Assembly: GCF_003732225.1 (NCBI RefSeq)
Contig: NZ_MOBJ01000009.1
Location: 372,001-436,000, forward strand
Length of the DNA stretch: 64,000 nt
Direction of reading: 5' to 3'
DNA from: Pseudomonas brassicacearum
Lineage (GTDB): Bacteria > Pseudomonadota > Gammaproteobacteria > Pseudomonadales > Pseudomonadaceae
The notes beneath the pieces were generated by a model. It did not search any database. It had not been told where the DNA came from and saw nothing but the letters and a program-made list of their open reading frames with translations. A program made the position numbers and the translations under genes. How positions within the stretch are numbered: the stretch's first letter is position 1; each line of letters begins with the position of its first letter. Shown here piece by piece: positions 1-9,617 of this stretch.

Positions 1-1
1 A

Positions 2-3000
2 CTGGCCGCGCACTGGACTGCCAAGGGTTTGCAGATCGACTCCGTACACCTGCAACGCGATGACCTCAGCCTGGATTTGTCTGGGCTGTTGCAACCGACC
101 GGCAACTGGCCGCTCAGTGCCGAAGGCCAGCTGACGCTGCCGGCGCCGGGTAAAACACCCTGGGCGCTGGCACTGAAGATCGACGGCGACTTGCTGAAAA
201 CCCTGAACCTCAAGGCTGACAGCAGCGGCTATCTGCAAGGCCAACTGACGGGTGAGCTGCAACCGCTGGTGGAGAACCTGCCGGCCAAGGTGCGGATTAC
301 CGCCGATGGCTTCAAGGCCAGCGCCGACTTGCCGGACACCTTGCAGCTCAATCAGTTGGAACTGACCGGCAACGGTGATCTGAAAAACGGTTACCAGTTG
401 CTCGGCAAGGCGACATTGCCTGCCGAGCAAGGCCCGGTCGCATTGCTGTTGCAAGGCAAGGTCGACGCCAAGGGCGCGCAGATCGCCGGGCTTGATCTGA
501 GCGCCAGCGACACGCAAAACCTGAAACTGAGCGGGCAACTCGATTGGTCCGAGGGCTTGAGTGCCGAGGCGAAAATCGATTGGCTGGACTTCCCGTGGCA
601 TCGGCTGTACCCGTTGATCGACGAACCTCAGGTGGCGCTGCGCAGCTTCAATGGTGAAGTGTCCTACCGTGACGGCAACTATCTGGGCAACTTCAAGGCG
701 GCGCTGGATGGCCCGGCCGGAGCGTTCAGCTTGAGCAGCCCGTTCAGCGGCGACCTGACGAAAATCTTCCTGCCAGAATTCAAACTGGCTGCCGGGCAGG
801 GCAAGGCCGAAGGGCATTTGAACCTGCAGTTCGCCGATGGCGTCGCCTGGGACACCGCGCTGGACCTGTCGGCGATCAACCCGGCGTATTGGCTGGCGGA
901 GCTGCCGGGAACCCTGGCCGGTCCTTTGCGCAGCAAGGGTGAGATGAAAAACCAACAACTGAGCCTCAACGCTGACCTCGACCTCAAGGGCAAACTGCGC
1001 GGTCAGCCGGCGGTCCTGCAAGCCAAGGCCGACGGCGCGGGTGAGCGCTGGAACCTGAGCGCGCTGCACATCCGTCTCGGCGACAACCGCGTTGACGGTA
1101 GCGGCAGCCTGCAACAGAAACTCGCCGGCCAGATCGACATCAAGGCACCACGTCTTGGCCAGCTCTGGCCGCAGTTGCGCGGTCAGCTCAACGGTCGGGT
1201 CGACGTTGCCGGCAGCCTCAAGGCACCGCAAGGCAAACTCAGCCTGCAAGGCATGCAGTTGGCGTTCGATGATAATCGCCTGCAAAGCCTGAATCTCGAC
1301 GCCAACCTCGACAGCGCGCAGCGAGCAAAGATCGACCTCAAGGGCAGCGGCATTCAGGCCGGCGACACTCAACTGGGCACGCTGACTGCCAGCGGTCAGG
1401 GCGACATCAAAAGCCAGAAGCTGCAACTGGATCTGCAAGGTCCGTTGCTGAAACTGGCGCTGGGTCTCGACGGTAATCTGGATAAAGGCAATTGGCGCGG
1501 ACGCTTGGCCAGTGGCGACATACAGGCCGGCGGTCAGGACTGGAAGCTGCAAAGTCCGGCAAAAATCGAACGCCTGGCCGATGGCAAGCTGACCTTCGGC
1601 GCCCATTGCTGGATGTCCGGGCCGGCCAGCCTGTGCGGTGAAGACCAACGGCTGATGCCCGAGCCGAAACTGCGTTACCACCTCAAGCAGTTCCCGATCG
1701 ACAGTCTCGCGCAATGGTTGCCGAAAGACTTCGCCTGGCACGGCAAGCTCAATGCCGATGTGCAACTCGACCTGCCGGCCAGCGGCCCGAAAGGCCAGAT
1801 CATGGTCGATGCCAGTGGCGGCACGTTGCGGATGAAGGAGAAGGATCAGTGGCTGGACTTCCCTTATCAGACGCTGAAACTGACCAGCACCCTGAACCCG
1901 AAACGCATCGACACGCAGCTCGACTTCGTCGGTGGCAAGTTGGGCGAACTGATGGTTCAGGCGCAGATCAATCCATTACCCAAGAGCAAACCGCTGAACG
2001 GCTCGTTCCGTCTGAGCGGTCTGGACCTGTCGGTGGCGCGACCGTTCGTGCCGATGGTCGAGAAACTGACCGGACGCTTGAATGGCAGCGGCAGTTTGTC
2101 TGGCGGGCTGCTGGCGCCGCAGGTCAATGGCAACCTGACCCTCAGCGACGGTGAAATCTCCGGGCCACAACTGCCAACGCGTTTCGAGGCGTTGCAGCTT
2201 CAGGCGCAGATTGCCGGCGAAAGCGTGCAGCTCAACGGCGGCTGGAAAAGTGGCAAGGCCGGGCAGGGTAGCTTGAGTGGGCATGTTGCCTGGGGCCAGG
2301 CGTTGGTGGTGGATCTGAGTCTTAAAGGCACTCAACTGCCGGTCACGGTCGAGCCGTACGCTGCGCTGGAAGTAGCGCCGGACCTGAAAATCTCGATCAA
2401 CAACGACAAACTGGCGATTGTCGGCAAGGTGCATGTGCCCAAGGGCGAGATCACCGTGCGTGAGTTGCCGCCGTCGACGGTCAAGGTCTCCGATGACACG
2501 GTGATCGTCGGCCACCAGACTGAAGAGGGCAAACCGCCGATGGCCATGGCGATGGACATCGATGTGGTGGTGGGCGAGGACAAGCTCAGCTTTGCTGGGT
2601 TCGGCCTGACCGCCAACCTGCAAGGTCAGGTACACATCGGCGACAACATGGACACCCGTGGTGAACTCTGGCTCAACGATGGCCGTTATCGCGCCTATGG
2701 CCAGCGCCTGACGGTACGGCGTGCGCGGCTGTTGTTTGCCGGGCCTGTCGATCAGCCCTATCTGGACATTGAAGCAGTGCGCCAGACGGACGACGTGATC
2801 GCCGGTATTCGCCTGAGCGGCAGCGCCGAGCAGCCGACCACGCAGATCTTCTCGGAGCCGGCGATGAGCCAGGAGCAGGCACTGTCCTATCTGGTGCTCG
2901 GACGTCCGCTGAGCAGCAATGGCGAAGACAACAACATGCTCGCTCAAGCTGCGCTGGGGCTGGGCTTGATGGGCAGTTCCGATCTGACCGGCAGTTTGGC

Positions 3001-3232
3001 CAAGGATTTGGGCATTCAGGACTTCCAGCTCGACACTCACGGCAGCGGCACCACCACCAGTGTGGTGGCCAGCGGCAATATCTCCGAGAAACTCAGCTTG
3101 CGCTATGGCGTCGGCGTATTCGAACCGGCCAACACCATCGCGCTGCGCTACAAACTGAGCAAAATGGTCTACCTGGAAGCCGCCAGCGGCGTCGCCAGTT
3201 CGCTGGATATCTTCTACAAGCGGGATTTCTAA
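2..3232 (+). CDS. tamB: TamB, inner-membrane subunit of the translocation and assembly module (5' truncated by window)
   Basis: The reading frame is already open at base 2 and no true start is visible; the first usable codon is an internal TTG at 29, so the N-terminus lies upstream. The visible 1,077 residues are rich in beta-strand repeats alternating polar and nonpolar residues, typical of the long periplasmic groove of TamB/AsmA-like proteins. The last ~350 residues are the TamB (DUF490) domain and end in an aromatic DIFYKRDF tail. TamB works with the outer-membrane protein TamA in outer-membrane biogenesis, and related proteins move phospholipid across the periplasm. tamA would be expected upstream. 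The 3' flank is a REP pair and then a divergent-looking regulatory region, so tamB ends its transcription unit here. Confidence 0.93.
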   Translation: MAAHWTAKGLQIDSVHLQRDDLSLDLSGLLQPTGNWPLSAEGQLTLPAPGKTPWALALKIDGDLLKTLNLKADSSGYLQGQLTGELQPLVENLPAKVRITADGFKASADLPDTLQLNQLELTGNGDLKNGYQLLGKATLPAEQGPVALLLQGKVDAKGAQIAGLDLSASDTQNLKLSGQLDWSEGLSAEAKIDWLDFPWHRLYPLIDEPQVALRSFNGEVSYRDGNYLGNFKAALDGPAGAFSLSSPFSGDLTKIFLPEFKLAAGQGKAEGHLNLQFADGVAWDTALDLSAINPAYWLAELPGTLAGPLRSKGEMKNQQLSLNADLDLKGKLRGQPAVLQAKADGAGERWNLSALHIRLGDNRVDGSGSLQQKLAGQIDIKAPRLGQLWPQLRGQLNGRVDVAGSLKAPQGKLSLQGMQLAFDDNRLQSLNLDANLDSAQRAKIDLKGSGIQAGDTQLGTLTASGQGDIKSQKLQLDLQGPLLKLALGLDGNLDKGNWRGRLASGDIQAGGQDWKLQSPAKIERLADGKLTFGAHCWMSGPASLCGEDQRLMPEPKLRYHLKQFPIDSLAQWLPKDFAWHGKLNADVQLDLPASGPKGQIMVDASGGTLRMKEKDQWLDFPYQTLKLTSTLNPKRIDTQLDFVGGKLGELMVQAQINPLPKSKPLNGSFRLSGLDLSVARPFVPMVEKLTGRLNGSGSLSGGLLAPQVNGNLTLSDGEISGPQLPTRFEALQLQAQIAGESVQLNGGWKSGKAGQGSLSGHVAWGQALVVDLSLKGTQLPVTVEPYAALEVAPDLKISINNDKLAIVGKVHVPKGEITVRELPPSTVKVSDDTVIVGHQTEEGKPPMAMAMDIDVVVGEDKLSFAGFGLTANLQGQVHIGDNMDTRGELWLNDGRYRAYGQRLTVRRARLLFAGPVDQPYLDIEAVRQTDDVIAGIRLSGSAEQPTTQIFSEPAMSQEQALSYLVLGRPLSSNGEDNNMLAQAALGLGLMGSSDLTGSLAKDLGIQDFQLDTHGSGTTTSVVASGNISEKLSLRYGVGVFEPANTIALRYKLSKMVYLEAASGVASSLDIFYKRDF

Positions 3233-3266
3233 GCCTCGCTCCTTCAGACACTCCGAGTCGCTTCCA

Positions 3267-3332
3267 ATCGCGAGCAAGCTCGCTCCCACAGGTTCCGCGT
3301 GATCCCTGTGGGAGCGAGCTTGCTCGCGATGG
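3267..3332. repeat. REP inverted pair (REPIN), short spacer
   Basis: Two oppositely oriented copies of the REP core GGGAGCGAGCTTGCTCGC lie about 17 bp apart. The spacer closely resembles that of the pair at 56352-56418. Such pairs are non-autonomous units mobilised by RAYT transposases; no RAYT gene is in this window. Confidence 0.9.
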
Positions 3333-3409
3333 CCGCGCCGTGGTCGTCGATCCGAAGCAACTTCCCCTCACCATTTATCAGCTGATTACAAAGCCACCTA
3401 ACTATTACG

Positions 3410-3464
3410 TTGACATTCGCTGCCTAGGCAGTAACATCTGGACATACATTCCCTGCCTAGGCAG
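3410..3464 (+). promoter_or_regulatory. marR-efflux operon promoter with two MarR-type operators
   Basis: A perfect -35 box TTGACA (3410-3415) is followed after 16 bp by TAACAT (3432-3437), 4/6 to the -10 consensus. The perfect palindrome CTGCCTAGGCAG occupies the promoter spacer (3420-3431) and recurs identically at 3453-3464, 33 bp away (about three helical turns) and just before the marR ATG. Autorepression by the encoded MarR protein is the natural reading; the pairing of protein and site is inferred. Confidence 0.75.
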
Positions 3465-3479
3465 CTAACGGGTGGTCAG

Positions 3480-3953
3480 ATGAAACATTTCACTCCAGAC
3501 GAATTCCAGAATTGCCACCTCGGTCTTTTGCTCGGGCGCGCCGCGCTGCTCAAGGACCGGATCATCGACACGCACATGGAACCTCACGGCATCACTGCCG
3601 CGCAGTTCAAGGTGCTGATCATCATGGCCCAGTTCGGCGTCGACACGCCGGCCGAGCTATGTCGGCATCTGTCGCTGGACAGCGGTTCGATGACTCGCAT
3701 GCTCGATCGTCTGGAACAGAAGGGGTTTCTCGTCCGCCAACGCTCCGAAGGCGACCGACGTCAGGTGCAACTGGTGCTGACCGAGGAGGGCCAGACGCTG
3801 GCCGACCGTCTGCCGCATATCGGTGCCGAGGCGATGAATGAACTGGCAGGCGCCATCACTCCGGAAGAGTTGAAAACCCTGGAGCAGATCCTGAAGAAAA
3901 TTTTGCTGGCGGCCGGTGACTCGATCACTTTGCTGCGGGTAGGTGACAAATGA
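3480..3953 (+). CDS. MarR-family transcriptional regulator of the efflux operon
   Basis: The 157-residue protein has the MarR layout: N-terminal dimerisation helices, a winged helix-turn-helix at about residues 45-105 including SMTRMLDRLEQKGFLVR and the wing motif GDRRQVQLVLT, and a C-terminal helix. The family usually represses adjacent efflux genes and is released by small hydrophobic or phenolic ligands. The stop overlaps the start of the outer-membrane gene (ATGA), so it is the first gene of the efflux operon. Two identical palindromes lie in and after its promoter. The ligand cannot be read from sequence. Confidence 0.9.
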   Translation: MKHFTPDEFQNCHLGLLLGRAALLKDRIIDTHMEPHGITAAQFKVLIIMAQFGVDTPAELCRHLSLDSGSMTRMLDRLEQKGFLVRQRSEGDRRQVQLVLTEEGQTLADRLPHIGAEAMNELAGAITPEELKTLEQILKKILLAAGDSITLLRVGDK

Positions 3954-5425
3954 GCAGTCAAACCTTGCGTACCGGCCTCAGCCTGATGCTGGTGGCCATG
4001 AGCCTGGCCGGATGTGCCAGCTACAGCGGCCTGAACACCCAGGGCGTGAGCCTTGATGCGAAAACCCTCAAGGCCGGGCAATCCCTCAACGGCGTCACCC
4101 TGTCGCCGGCGGCCTGGCCGAAGAGCGACTGGTGGAAAAGCCTTGGCGACCCGCAGCTCGACGGTCTGATCCGCGAAGCCCTGCACGACAGCCCGGACAT
4201 GCAGATCGCCGACGCTCGCGCCCACCAGGCCAGCGCCGCCGCCTATGCGGCCGACGCCGCGCGGATGCCGACGCTCGATGCCAGCGCCAGCGTCAGCCGC
4301 TCGCGGTTGGCTCGCGACAAGGATCCGACCGGAGTGGGTGGCACTTACTCCACGGTGCGCAGTATCGGCGCCAGCTTCAATTACACCTTCGACCTCTGGG
4401 GCGGCCAGCGTGCCACCTGGGAAGCGGCGCTGGGCCAGGCCCGAGCTGCCGAAGTCGATCAGCAAGCCGCGCAACTGACCTTGTCGGCCGATGTTGCCCG
4501 CGCCTACAGCAACCTGGGCCAGGCTCATATCGTCAATGACCTGGCTAATGATGACCTCAAGCGCACTCGGCAAATGCTCGATCTGAGCAAGCGTCGGCTG
4601 AGCTCCGGCATCGACAGCCAATACCAGTATCAGCAAACCGAAAGCCTGGAAGCCAGTTCCGAAGCCACGTTGATCGACGCCGAAAAGACCCTTCAGAGCG
4701 CGAAAATCGCTCTGGCCGTGTTGCTTGGAAAAGGCCCGGATCGCGGCAATGAAATTTCCCGGCCGAAAGTCCTTCAGGCCAGCGCCGTGGCGTTGCCATC
4801 GACGCTGCCGGCCGAGTTGCTCGGTCGTCGCCCGGACCTGATCGCTGCGCGCTGGCGGGTCGAGGCGGCGAGCAAAAACATCGACGCCGGTAAAACAAAG
4901 TTCTACCCGAATCTCAACCTGAGCGCGGCCGCCGGTACCGAGTCGTTGTTGGGGGACGCGATGTTTGGCTCGGCGAGCCGCTTTTTCAACATTATGCCCA
5001 CCGTGTCGTTACCGATCTTCGATGGCGGCCGCTTGCGTGCCAACCTCGATGCACGGGACGCCGACTATGACCTCGCTGTCGCGCAGTACAACAAGACGCT
5101 GGTGAAAGCGTTGGGGGATGTCAGCGACACGATTTCCCAGTTGCGTGACATTGGGCGGCAGATCGGCGCGCAGCAACACGCTACCGACATTGCCCAGGAT
5201 TCTTACAACACGGTGGTCCAGCGTTACGGATCCGGAATCGGTAACTACCTGGATGTGCTCAGCATCGAGCAGCAATTGCTCCAGGCCCAGCGTCAGTTGG
5301 CGAACCTGAATGCCGAGCAGATCGATCTGTCGATTCAATTGATGCAGGCACTGGGCGGCGGGTTTCAAGCCGACACCCTGGCCGCGGCCACTCCATCCCC
5401 AGCGCCTGCCACGCTGAATCAATAA
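3950..5425 (+). CDS. NodT/OprM-family outer-membrane efflux lipoprotein
   Basis: The 491-residue protein begins with a lipoprotein signal peptide with lipobox LAGC (Cys near residue 22). Two outer-membrane efflux (TolC/OEP) repeats follow, with the coiled-coil heptads of the periplasmic tunnel and the LGRRPDLIAARWRVEAA motif typical of NodT-type channels. It should form the trimeric exit duct for the EmrAB-like pump encoded next. It overlaps marR by 4 nt and lies 15 nt before the adaptor gene, which suggests one transcript and translational coupling. The substrate is unknown. Confidence 0.92.
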   Translation: MSSQTLRTGLSLMLVAMSLAGCASYSGLNTQGVSLDAKTLKAGQSLNGVTLSPAAWPKSDWWKSLGDPQLDGLIREALHDSPDMQIADARAHQASAAAYAADAARMPTLDASASVSRSRLARDKDPTGVGGTYSTVRSIGASFNYTFDLWGGQRATWEAALGQARAAEVDQQAAQLTLSADVARAYSNLGQAHIVNDLANDDLKRTRQMLDLSKRRLSSGIDSQYQYQQTESLEASSEATLIDAEKTLQSAKIALAVLLGKGPDRGNEISRPKVLQASAVALPSTLPAELLGRRPDLIAARWRVEAASKNIDAGKTKFYPNLNLSAAAGTESLLGDAMFGSASRFFNIMPTVSLPIFDGGRLRANLDARDADYDLAVAQYNKTLVKALGDVSDTISQLRDIGRQIGAQQHATDIAQDSYNTVVQRYGSGIGNYLDVLSIEQQLLQAQRQLANLNAEQIDLSIQLMQALGGGFQADTLAAATPSPAPATLNQ

Positions 5426-5440
5426 TTCAAGGTACTTGTC

Positions 5441-6643
5441 ATGGCCACTGTCGAAACCAACTCAACCCCTGAAAGCGCCGAAGACACGGGCAATCCAGGC
5501 AAACGTAAATTCATGCTGCTGGTGCTGACGATCCTGGTGATTCTTGGCGGCCTCGGTGTCTGGGGCTGGCACGAGCTCTACGGACGTTGGAGCGAAAGCA
5601 CCGACGATGCCTACGTCAACGGCAACGTGGTGGAAATCACGCCGCTGGTCACCGGCACCGTTGTCAGTATCGGTGCCGATGACGGCGATCTGGTTCACGA
5701 AGGCCAGGTGCTGGTCAACTTCGACCCGAACGACGCGCAAGTCGGTCTGCAAAGTGCCCAGGCCAATCTGGCCCGCACCGTGCGTCAGGTGCGCGGCCTG
5801 TACAGCAACGTCGACGGCATGAAAGCCCAGGTCAACGCGCAGAAAGCCGAAGTGCAAAAGGCTCAGGACAACTTCAATCGCCGGAAGAATCTGGCGGCCG
5901 GCGGGGCGATCTCGCAGGAAGAACTGTCCCACGCTCGGGATGACCTGACCTCGGCGCAAAACGCCCTGGCCAACGCCCAGCAGCAACTTAACACCACCAA
6001 TGCACTGGTCGATGACACCGTGGTGTCGTCCCACCCGGATGTGCAGGCTGCCGCCGCGCAAGTGCGCCAGGCTTACCTGACCAACGCCCGCAGCACGCTG
6101 ATTGCACCGGTCACCGGTTATGTTGCCAAGCGCACTGTGCAGCTTGGCCAACGGGTTCAGCCGGGCACTGCGCTGATGGCGGTGATCCCTTTGGATCAAC
6201 TGTGGATCGACGCCAACTTCAAGGAAACCCAACTGCGTGACATGCGTATCGGTCAGCCGGTGGACATCGAAGCCGATCTCTACGGCGGCGCAGTGAAATA
6301 CAGCGGCACCATCGACAGCCTCGGTGCCGGGACCGGCAGCGCGTTTGCCTTGCTGCCTGCGCAAAACGCCACGGGTAACTGGATCAAGATCGTTCAGCGG
6401 GTGCCGGTGCGGATTCACATCAACGCCGAGCAACTGGCCGAGCACCCATTGCGGGTTGGCCTGTCGACGATGGTCGACGTCAACCTGCGCGACCAGAGCG
6501 GTCCGGTGCTGGCGCAACAGCCGCCGCAAAAGGCCTCGTTCAGCACCAATGTCTATGACCGTCAGTTGGCTGATGCCGACGCGATGATCACCCGCCTGAT
6601 CCACGACAACAGTTCAGTGGCGAGCAAAACCGCTCAACGCTGA
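5441..6643 (+). CDS. EmrA-like HlyD-family periplasmic adaptor
   Basis: The 400-residue membrane fusion protein has a cytoplasmic N-terminus, one transmembrane helix at about residues 24-46, a barrel-sandwich/lipoyl half-motif (STDDAYVNGNVVEITPLVTG), a long alpha-helical hairpin (about 100-195) and a beta-barrel region (TLIAPVTGYVAKRTVQLGQ). It bridges the inner-membrane MFS pump and the outer-membrane duct. Similarity to EmrA/FarA is clear, but orthology to E. coli emrA is not established. It sits between the OMF gene and the MFS gene in one operon. Confidence 0.92.
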   Translation: MATVETNSTPESAEDTGNPGKRKFMLLVLTILVILGGLGVWGWHELYGRWSESTDDAYVNGNVVEITPLVTGTVVSIGADDGDLVHEGQVLVNFDPNDAQVGLQSAQANLARTVRQVRGLYSNVDGMKAQVNAQKAEVQKAQDNFNRRKNLAAGGAISQEELSHARDDLTSAQNALANAQQQLNTTNALVDDTVVSSHPDVQAAAAQVRQAYLTNARSTLIAPVTGYVAKRTVQLGQRVQPGTALMAVIPLDQLWIDANFKETQLRDMRIGQPVDIEADLYGGAVKYSGTIDSLGAGTGSAFALLPAQNATGNWIKIVQRVPVRIHINAEQLAEHPLRVGLSTMVDVNLRDQSGPVLAQQPPQKASFSTNVYDRQLADADAMITRLIHDNSSVASKTAQR

Positions 6644-6707
6644 TTCGCCAATCCGTCAGCTGCGGCCGTAACGGTCGCAGCGACTGTCTCGTTTCAAAGG
6701 ATTCGCG

Positions 6708-8237
6708 ATGAGCAATAATGCGTCTTTCAAGCCGCCCAGCCTGGTGCTCAGCACCATTGGCCTGTCGCTGGCGACCTTCATGCAAGTGCTCGACACCACC
6801 ATCGCCAACGTGGCCTTGCCGACTATTTCCGGCAACCTGGGCGTGAGTTCGGAGCAGGGCACCTGGGTCATCACTTCGTTCGCCGTGAGCAACGCCATCG
6901 CACTGCCGTTGACTGGTTGGCTGAGCCGGCGCTTCGGCGAGGTGAAGCTGTTTCTCTGGGCCACGATTTTGTTCGTGCTGGCGTCGTTTCTTTGCGGTAT
7001 CTCCACCTCGATGCCGGAGTTGATCGGCTTTCGCGTGCTTCAAGGGCTGGTGGCAGGTCCCTTGTATCCGATGACCCAGACCTTGCTGATCGCGGTCTAT
7101 CCGCCGGCCAGGCGCGGCATGGCCTTGGCGTTGCTGGCGATGGTCACGGTGGTGGCGCCGATAGCCGGTCCCATTCTCGGCGGCTGGATTACCGACAGTT
7201 ATAGCTGGCCGTGGATCTTCTTTATCAACGTGCCCATCGGGATTTTCGCGGTAATGGTCGTGCGCCAGCAACTCAAGGCGCGGCCGGTGGTGACGAGTTA
7301 CCAACCTATGGATTACGTCGGCCTGATCACATTGATCATTGGTGTCGGCGCGTTGCAGATCATCCTCGACAAGGGCAATGACCTGGACTGGTTCGAGTCG
7401 AATTTCATCATCATTGGTGCGGCTATATCAGCGATCGCGCTGGCCGTTTTCGTGATCTGGGAAATGACCGACAAGCACCCGGTGGTCAACCTGCGGCTGT
7501 TCGCCCATCGCAATTTCCGCATCGGCACCATCGTGTTGGTCCTGGGTTACGCCGGGTTCTTTGGCATCAACCTGATTCTGCCGCAGTGGCTGCAGACCCA
7601 GATGGGCTACACCGCAACCTGGGCCGGGCTGGCGGTGGCGCCGATCGGTATTCTGCCGGTGCTGATGTCGCCGTTTGTCGGCAAGTACGCGCACAAGTTC
7701 GACCTGCGGCTGCTGGCCGGGCTGGCGTTCCTGGCGATTGGCTTGAGCTGCTTCATGCGCGCCGGGTTCACCAATGAGGTGGACTTCCAGCACGTGGCAC
7801 TGGTGCAGCTGTTTATGGGGATTGGTGTGGCGCTGTTCTTCATGCCGACCCTGAGCATTCTGATGTCGGACCTGCCACCGCATCAAATCGCCGATGGAGC
7901 AGGCCTGGCGACGTTCCTGCGGACCTTGGGCGGCAGCTTCGCGGCATCGCTGACCACCTGGATCTGGATCCGTCGCGCCGATCAGCATCACGCTTACCTG
8001 AGCGAAAGCCTCAGCACCTTCGACCCGGCAACCCGCGACACGCTGAATACTCTGGGCGGGGCGGGGAATCCGGCGTATGCGCAACTCGATCACGTGCTGA
8101 CCAGTCAGGCGTACATGCTGTCCACCGTGGATTACTTCACGCTGTTGGGCTGGGGCTTCATGGGCTTGATTCTGCTGGTGTGGCTGGCCAAGCCGCCGTT
8201 TGCGGCGAAGGCGGGGCCGGAGGCGGCCGGACATTGA
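6708..8237 (+). CDS. EmrB-like DHA2-family (14-TM) MFS drug:H+ antiporter
   Basis: The 509-residue polytopic protein carries DHA2 signatures: GWLSRRFGEVKLF (motif A region), the motif C-like segment PIAGPILGGW and the following WPWIFFINVPIG. Fourteen hydrophobic helices can be read through the sequence. It should use the proton gradient to pass substrates to the adaptor and outer-membrane lipoprotein encoded just upstream. An AAGGA ribosome-binding site precedes the ATG. It is the last gene of the marR operon and is followed by a REP pair at a convergent junction with lpxH. Confidence 0.93.
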   Translation: MSNNASFKPPSLVLSTIGLSLATFMQVLDTTIANVALPTISGNLGVSSEQGTWVITSFAVSNAIALPLTGWLSRRFGEVKLFLWATILFVLASFLCGISTSMPELIGFRVLQGLVAGPLYPMTQTLLIAVYPPARRGMALALLAMVTVVAPIAGPILGGWITDSYSWPWIFFINVPIGIFAVMVVRQQLKARPVVTSYQPMDYVGLITLIIGVGALQIILDKGNDLDWFESNFIIIGAAISAIALAVFVIWEMTDKHPVVNLRLFAHRNFRIGTIVLVLGYAGFFGINLILPQWLQTQMGYTATWAGLAVAPIGILPVLMSPFVGKYAHKFDLRLLAGLAFLAIGLSCFMRAGFTNEVDFQHVALVQLFMGIGVALFFMPTLSILMSDLPPHQIADGAGLATFLRTLGGSFAASLTTWIWIRRADQHHAYLSESLSTFDPATRDTLNTLGGAGNPAYAQLDHVLTSQAYMLSTVDYFTLLGWGFMGLILLVWLAKPPFAAKAGPEAAGH

Positions 8238-8256
8238 TGTAGCGAAACGCGGCCAA

Positions 8257-8346
8257 TGTGGGAGCGAGCTTGCTCGCGATGGCGGTGGATCAGTCAACAA
8301 AGATGTTGAATATGAATCCGCTATCGCGAGCAAGCTCGCTCCCACA
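8257..8346. repeat. REP inverted pair (REPIN), long conserved spacer
   Basis: Two inverted REP cores flank a spacer with CAGTCAACAAAGATGTTGAA. A very similar spacer occurs in the pairs at 37183-37272 and 51779-51882, which indicates movement as a unit. It lies between the convergent genes emrB and lpxH. Confidence 0.9.
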
Positions 8347-8364
8347 GGGTTTTGTGTTTTGCTG

Positions 8365-9117
8365 TCAGTTAGCGGGCGCTGCCAGCTGCGGTGGCGGGGC
8401 AAAATCAAATGGAGCAAGCGCAAACCCCTGCTCATCCACCTGCAACGCCCAACCCTGACGATCCCAATCCCCCAGCACAATGCGTTTGGCCGCCTGCTCG
8501 CCAATCTGCAATTTGTGGATGGCGGGGCGGTGGGTGTGGCCGTGGACCAGGGTTTTCACCCCGTACCGCTGCATGATCCGCGGGATTTCCTCGGGGGTCA
8601 CATCGACGATGTCATTGGCTTTCATCCGGACTTGCGCGTGGCTTTCGCTGCGCAGTTTGCGCGCCAGTTTTTGGCGGGTGCGCAATGGCAGATGGCGCAG
8701 CACGAACAAGCTGATGGGATTGCGCAGGTAGCGGCGCAGTTTCATGTAGCCCACGTCGCGGGTACATAGACTGTCGCCGTGCATCAACAGCACCGGCTCA
8801 CCATGGATCTGCACGACACTCGGGTCCTTGAGCAGGGTACAGCCGGCTGCTTTGCAGAAGGCCTTGCCGAGCAGGAAGTCGCGATTGCCGTGCATCAGAA
8901 ATATCGCCGTGCCGCTGTCGCTAAGTTCGCGCAGGGCCTGGCAGATGGAGCGTTGGAAGGGGGTCATGGCGTCGTCGCCAATCCACACCTCGAAAAAGTC
9001 GCCGAGAATGTATAACGCTTGCGCTGCGCGGGCGCGGGTGGCGAGCAAATCCAGAAACGCCCGGGTAATGTCCGGGCGCTCCTCTTCCAGATGTAAATCT
9101 GAAATCAGCAATATCAC
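8365..9117 (-). CDS. lpxH: LpxH, UDP-2,3-diacylglucosamine diphosphatase
   Basis: The 250-residue calcineurin-like metallophosphatase has the family's metal-binding motifs in order: SDLHLEEE at the N-terminus, GDFFEVWIGDD, MHGNRDFLLG, MHGDSLCTRD and HGHTHRP near residue 195. It hydrolyses UDP-2,3-diacylglucosamine to lipid X in lipid A synthesis, at the inner face of the cytoplasmic membrane. The start is GTG, overlapping the ppiB stop in a GTGA arrangement, so translation is probably coupled to ppiB. The ppiB-lpxH pair divergent from glnS-cysS is familiar in pseudomonads. Confidence 0.95.
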   Translation of the reverse strand: MILLISDLHLEEERPDITRAFLDLLATRARAAQALYILGDFFEVWIGDDAMTPFQRSICQALRELSDSGTAIFLMHGNRDFLLGKAFCKAAGCTLLKDPSVVQIHGEPVLLMHGDSLCTRDVGYMKLRRYLRNPISLFVLRHLPLRTRQKLARKLRSESHAQVRMKANDIVDVTPEEIPRIMQRYGVKTLVHGHTHRPAIHKLQIGEQAAKRIVLGDWDRQGWALQVDEQGFALAPFDFAPPPQLAAPAN

Positions 9118-9617
9118 TCAATGATCTCGGCTTTCTCGATGATCACGTCTTCTGCTGGTACGTCCTGGTGGCCGGACTTCATGGTGGTCGAAACACCTTT
9201 GATCTTGTCGACGACGTCGGTGCCGGCGGTCACTTTACCGAACACGGCATAACCCCAGCCCTGAACGTTCTTGCCGCTGTGGTTGAGGAAGCTGTTGTCG
9301 GCGACGTTGATGAAGAACTGCGCGGAAGCCGAATGCGGCTCCATGGTGCGCGCCATGGCGACGGTGTACTTGTCGTTGGAAAGACCGTTGTCAGCTTCGT
9401 TCTGGATGCTTGGACGCTTGTCTTTCTTTTCCTTCATGCCTGGCTCGAAACCGCCGCCCTGGATCATGAAGTTGCCGATGACACGGTGGAAAACGGTGTT
9501 TTCGTAGTGACCGGCTTTAACGTACTCGATGAAGTTGGCCACGGTGATCGGGGCTTTCTCGGCGTTCAGTTCCAGGACGATGTCGCCGTGGTTGGTGGTC
9601 AGTTTGACTTGAGTCAT
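9114..9617 (-). CDS. ppiB: PpiB, cytoplasmic cyclophilin-type peptidyl-prolyl isomerase
   Basis: This 167-residue single-domain cyclophilin carries FHRVIGNFMIQGGGF (catalytic Arg region), SAQFFINV and GYAVFGKV. It lacks a signal peptide, matching cytoplasmic PpiB rather than periplasmic PpiA. It accelerates proline isomerisation during folding. I chose the ATG giving MTQVKLTTNHGDIVLEL; the frame stays open 405 nt further upstream, but that extension has no family similarity and covers the divergent glnS promoter and start. It forms an overlapping pair with lpxH. Confidence 0.95.
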   Translation of the reverse strand: MTQVKLTTNHGDIVLELNAEKAPITVANFIEYVKAGHYENTVFHRVIGNFMIQGGGFEPGMKEKKDKRPSIQNEADNGLSNDKYTVAMARTMEPHSASAQFFINVADNSFLNHSGKNVQGWGYAVFGKVTAGTDVVDKIKGVSTTMKSGHQDVPAEDVIIEKAEIIE

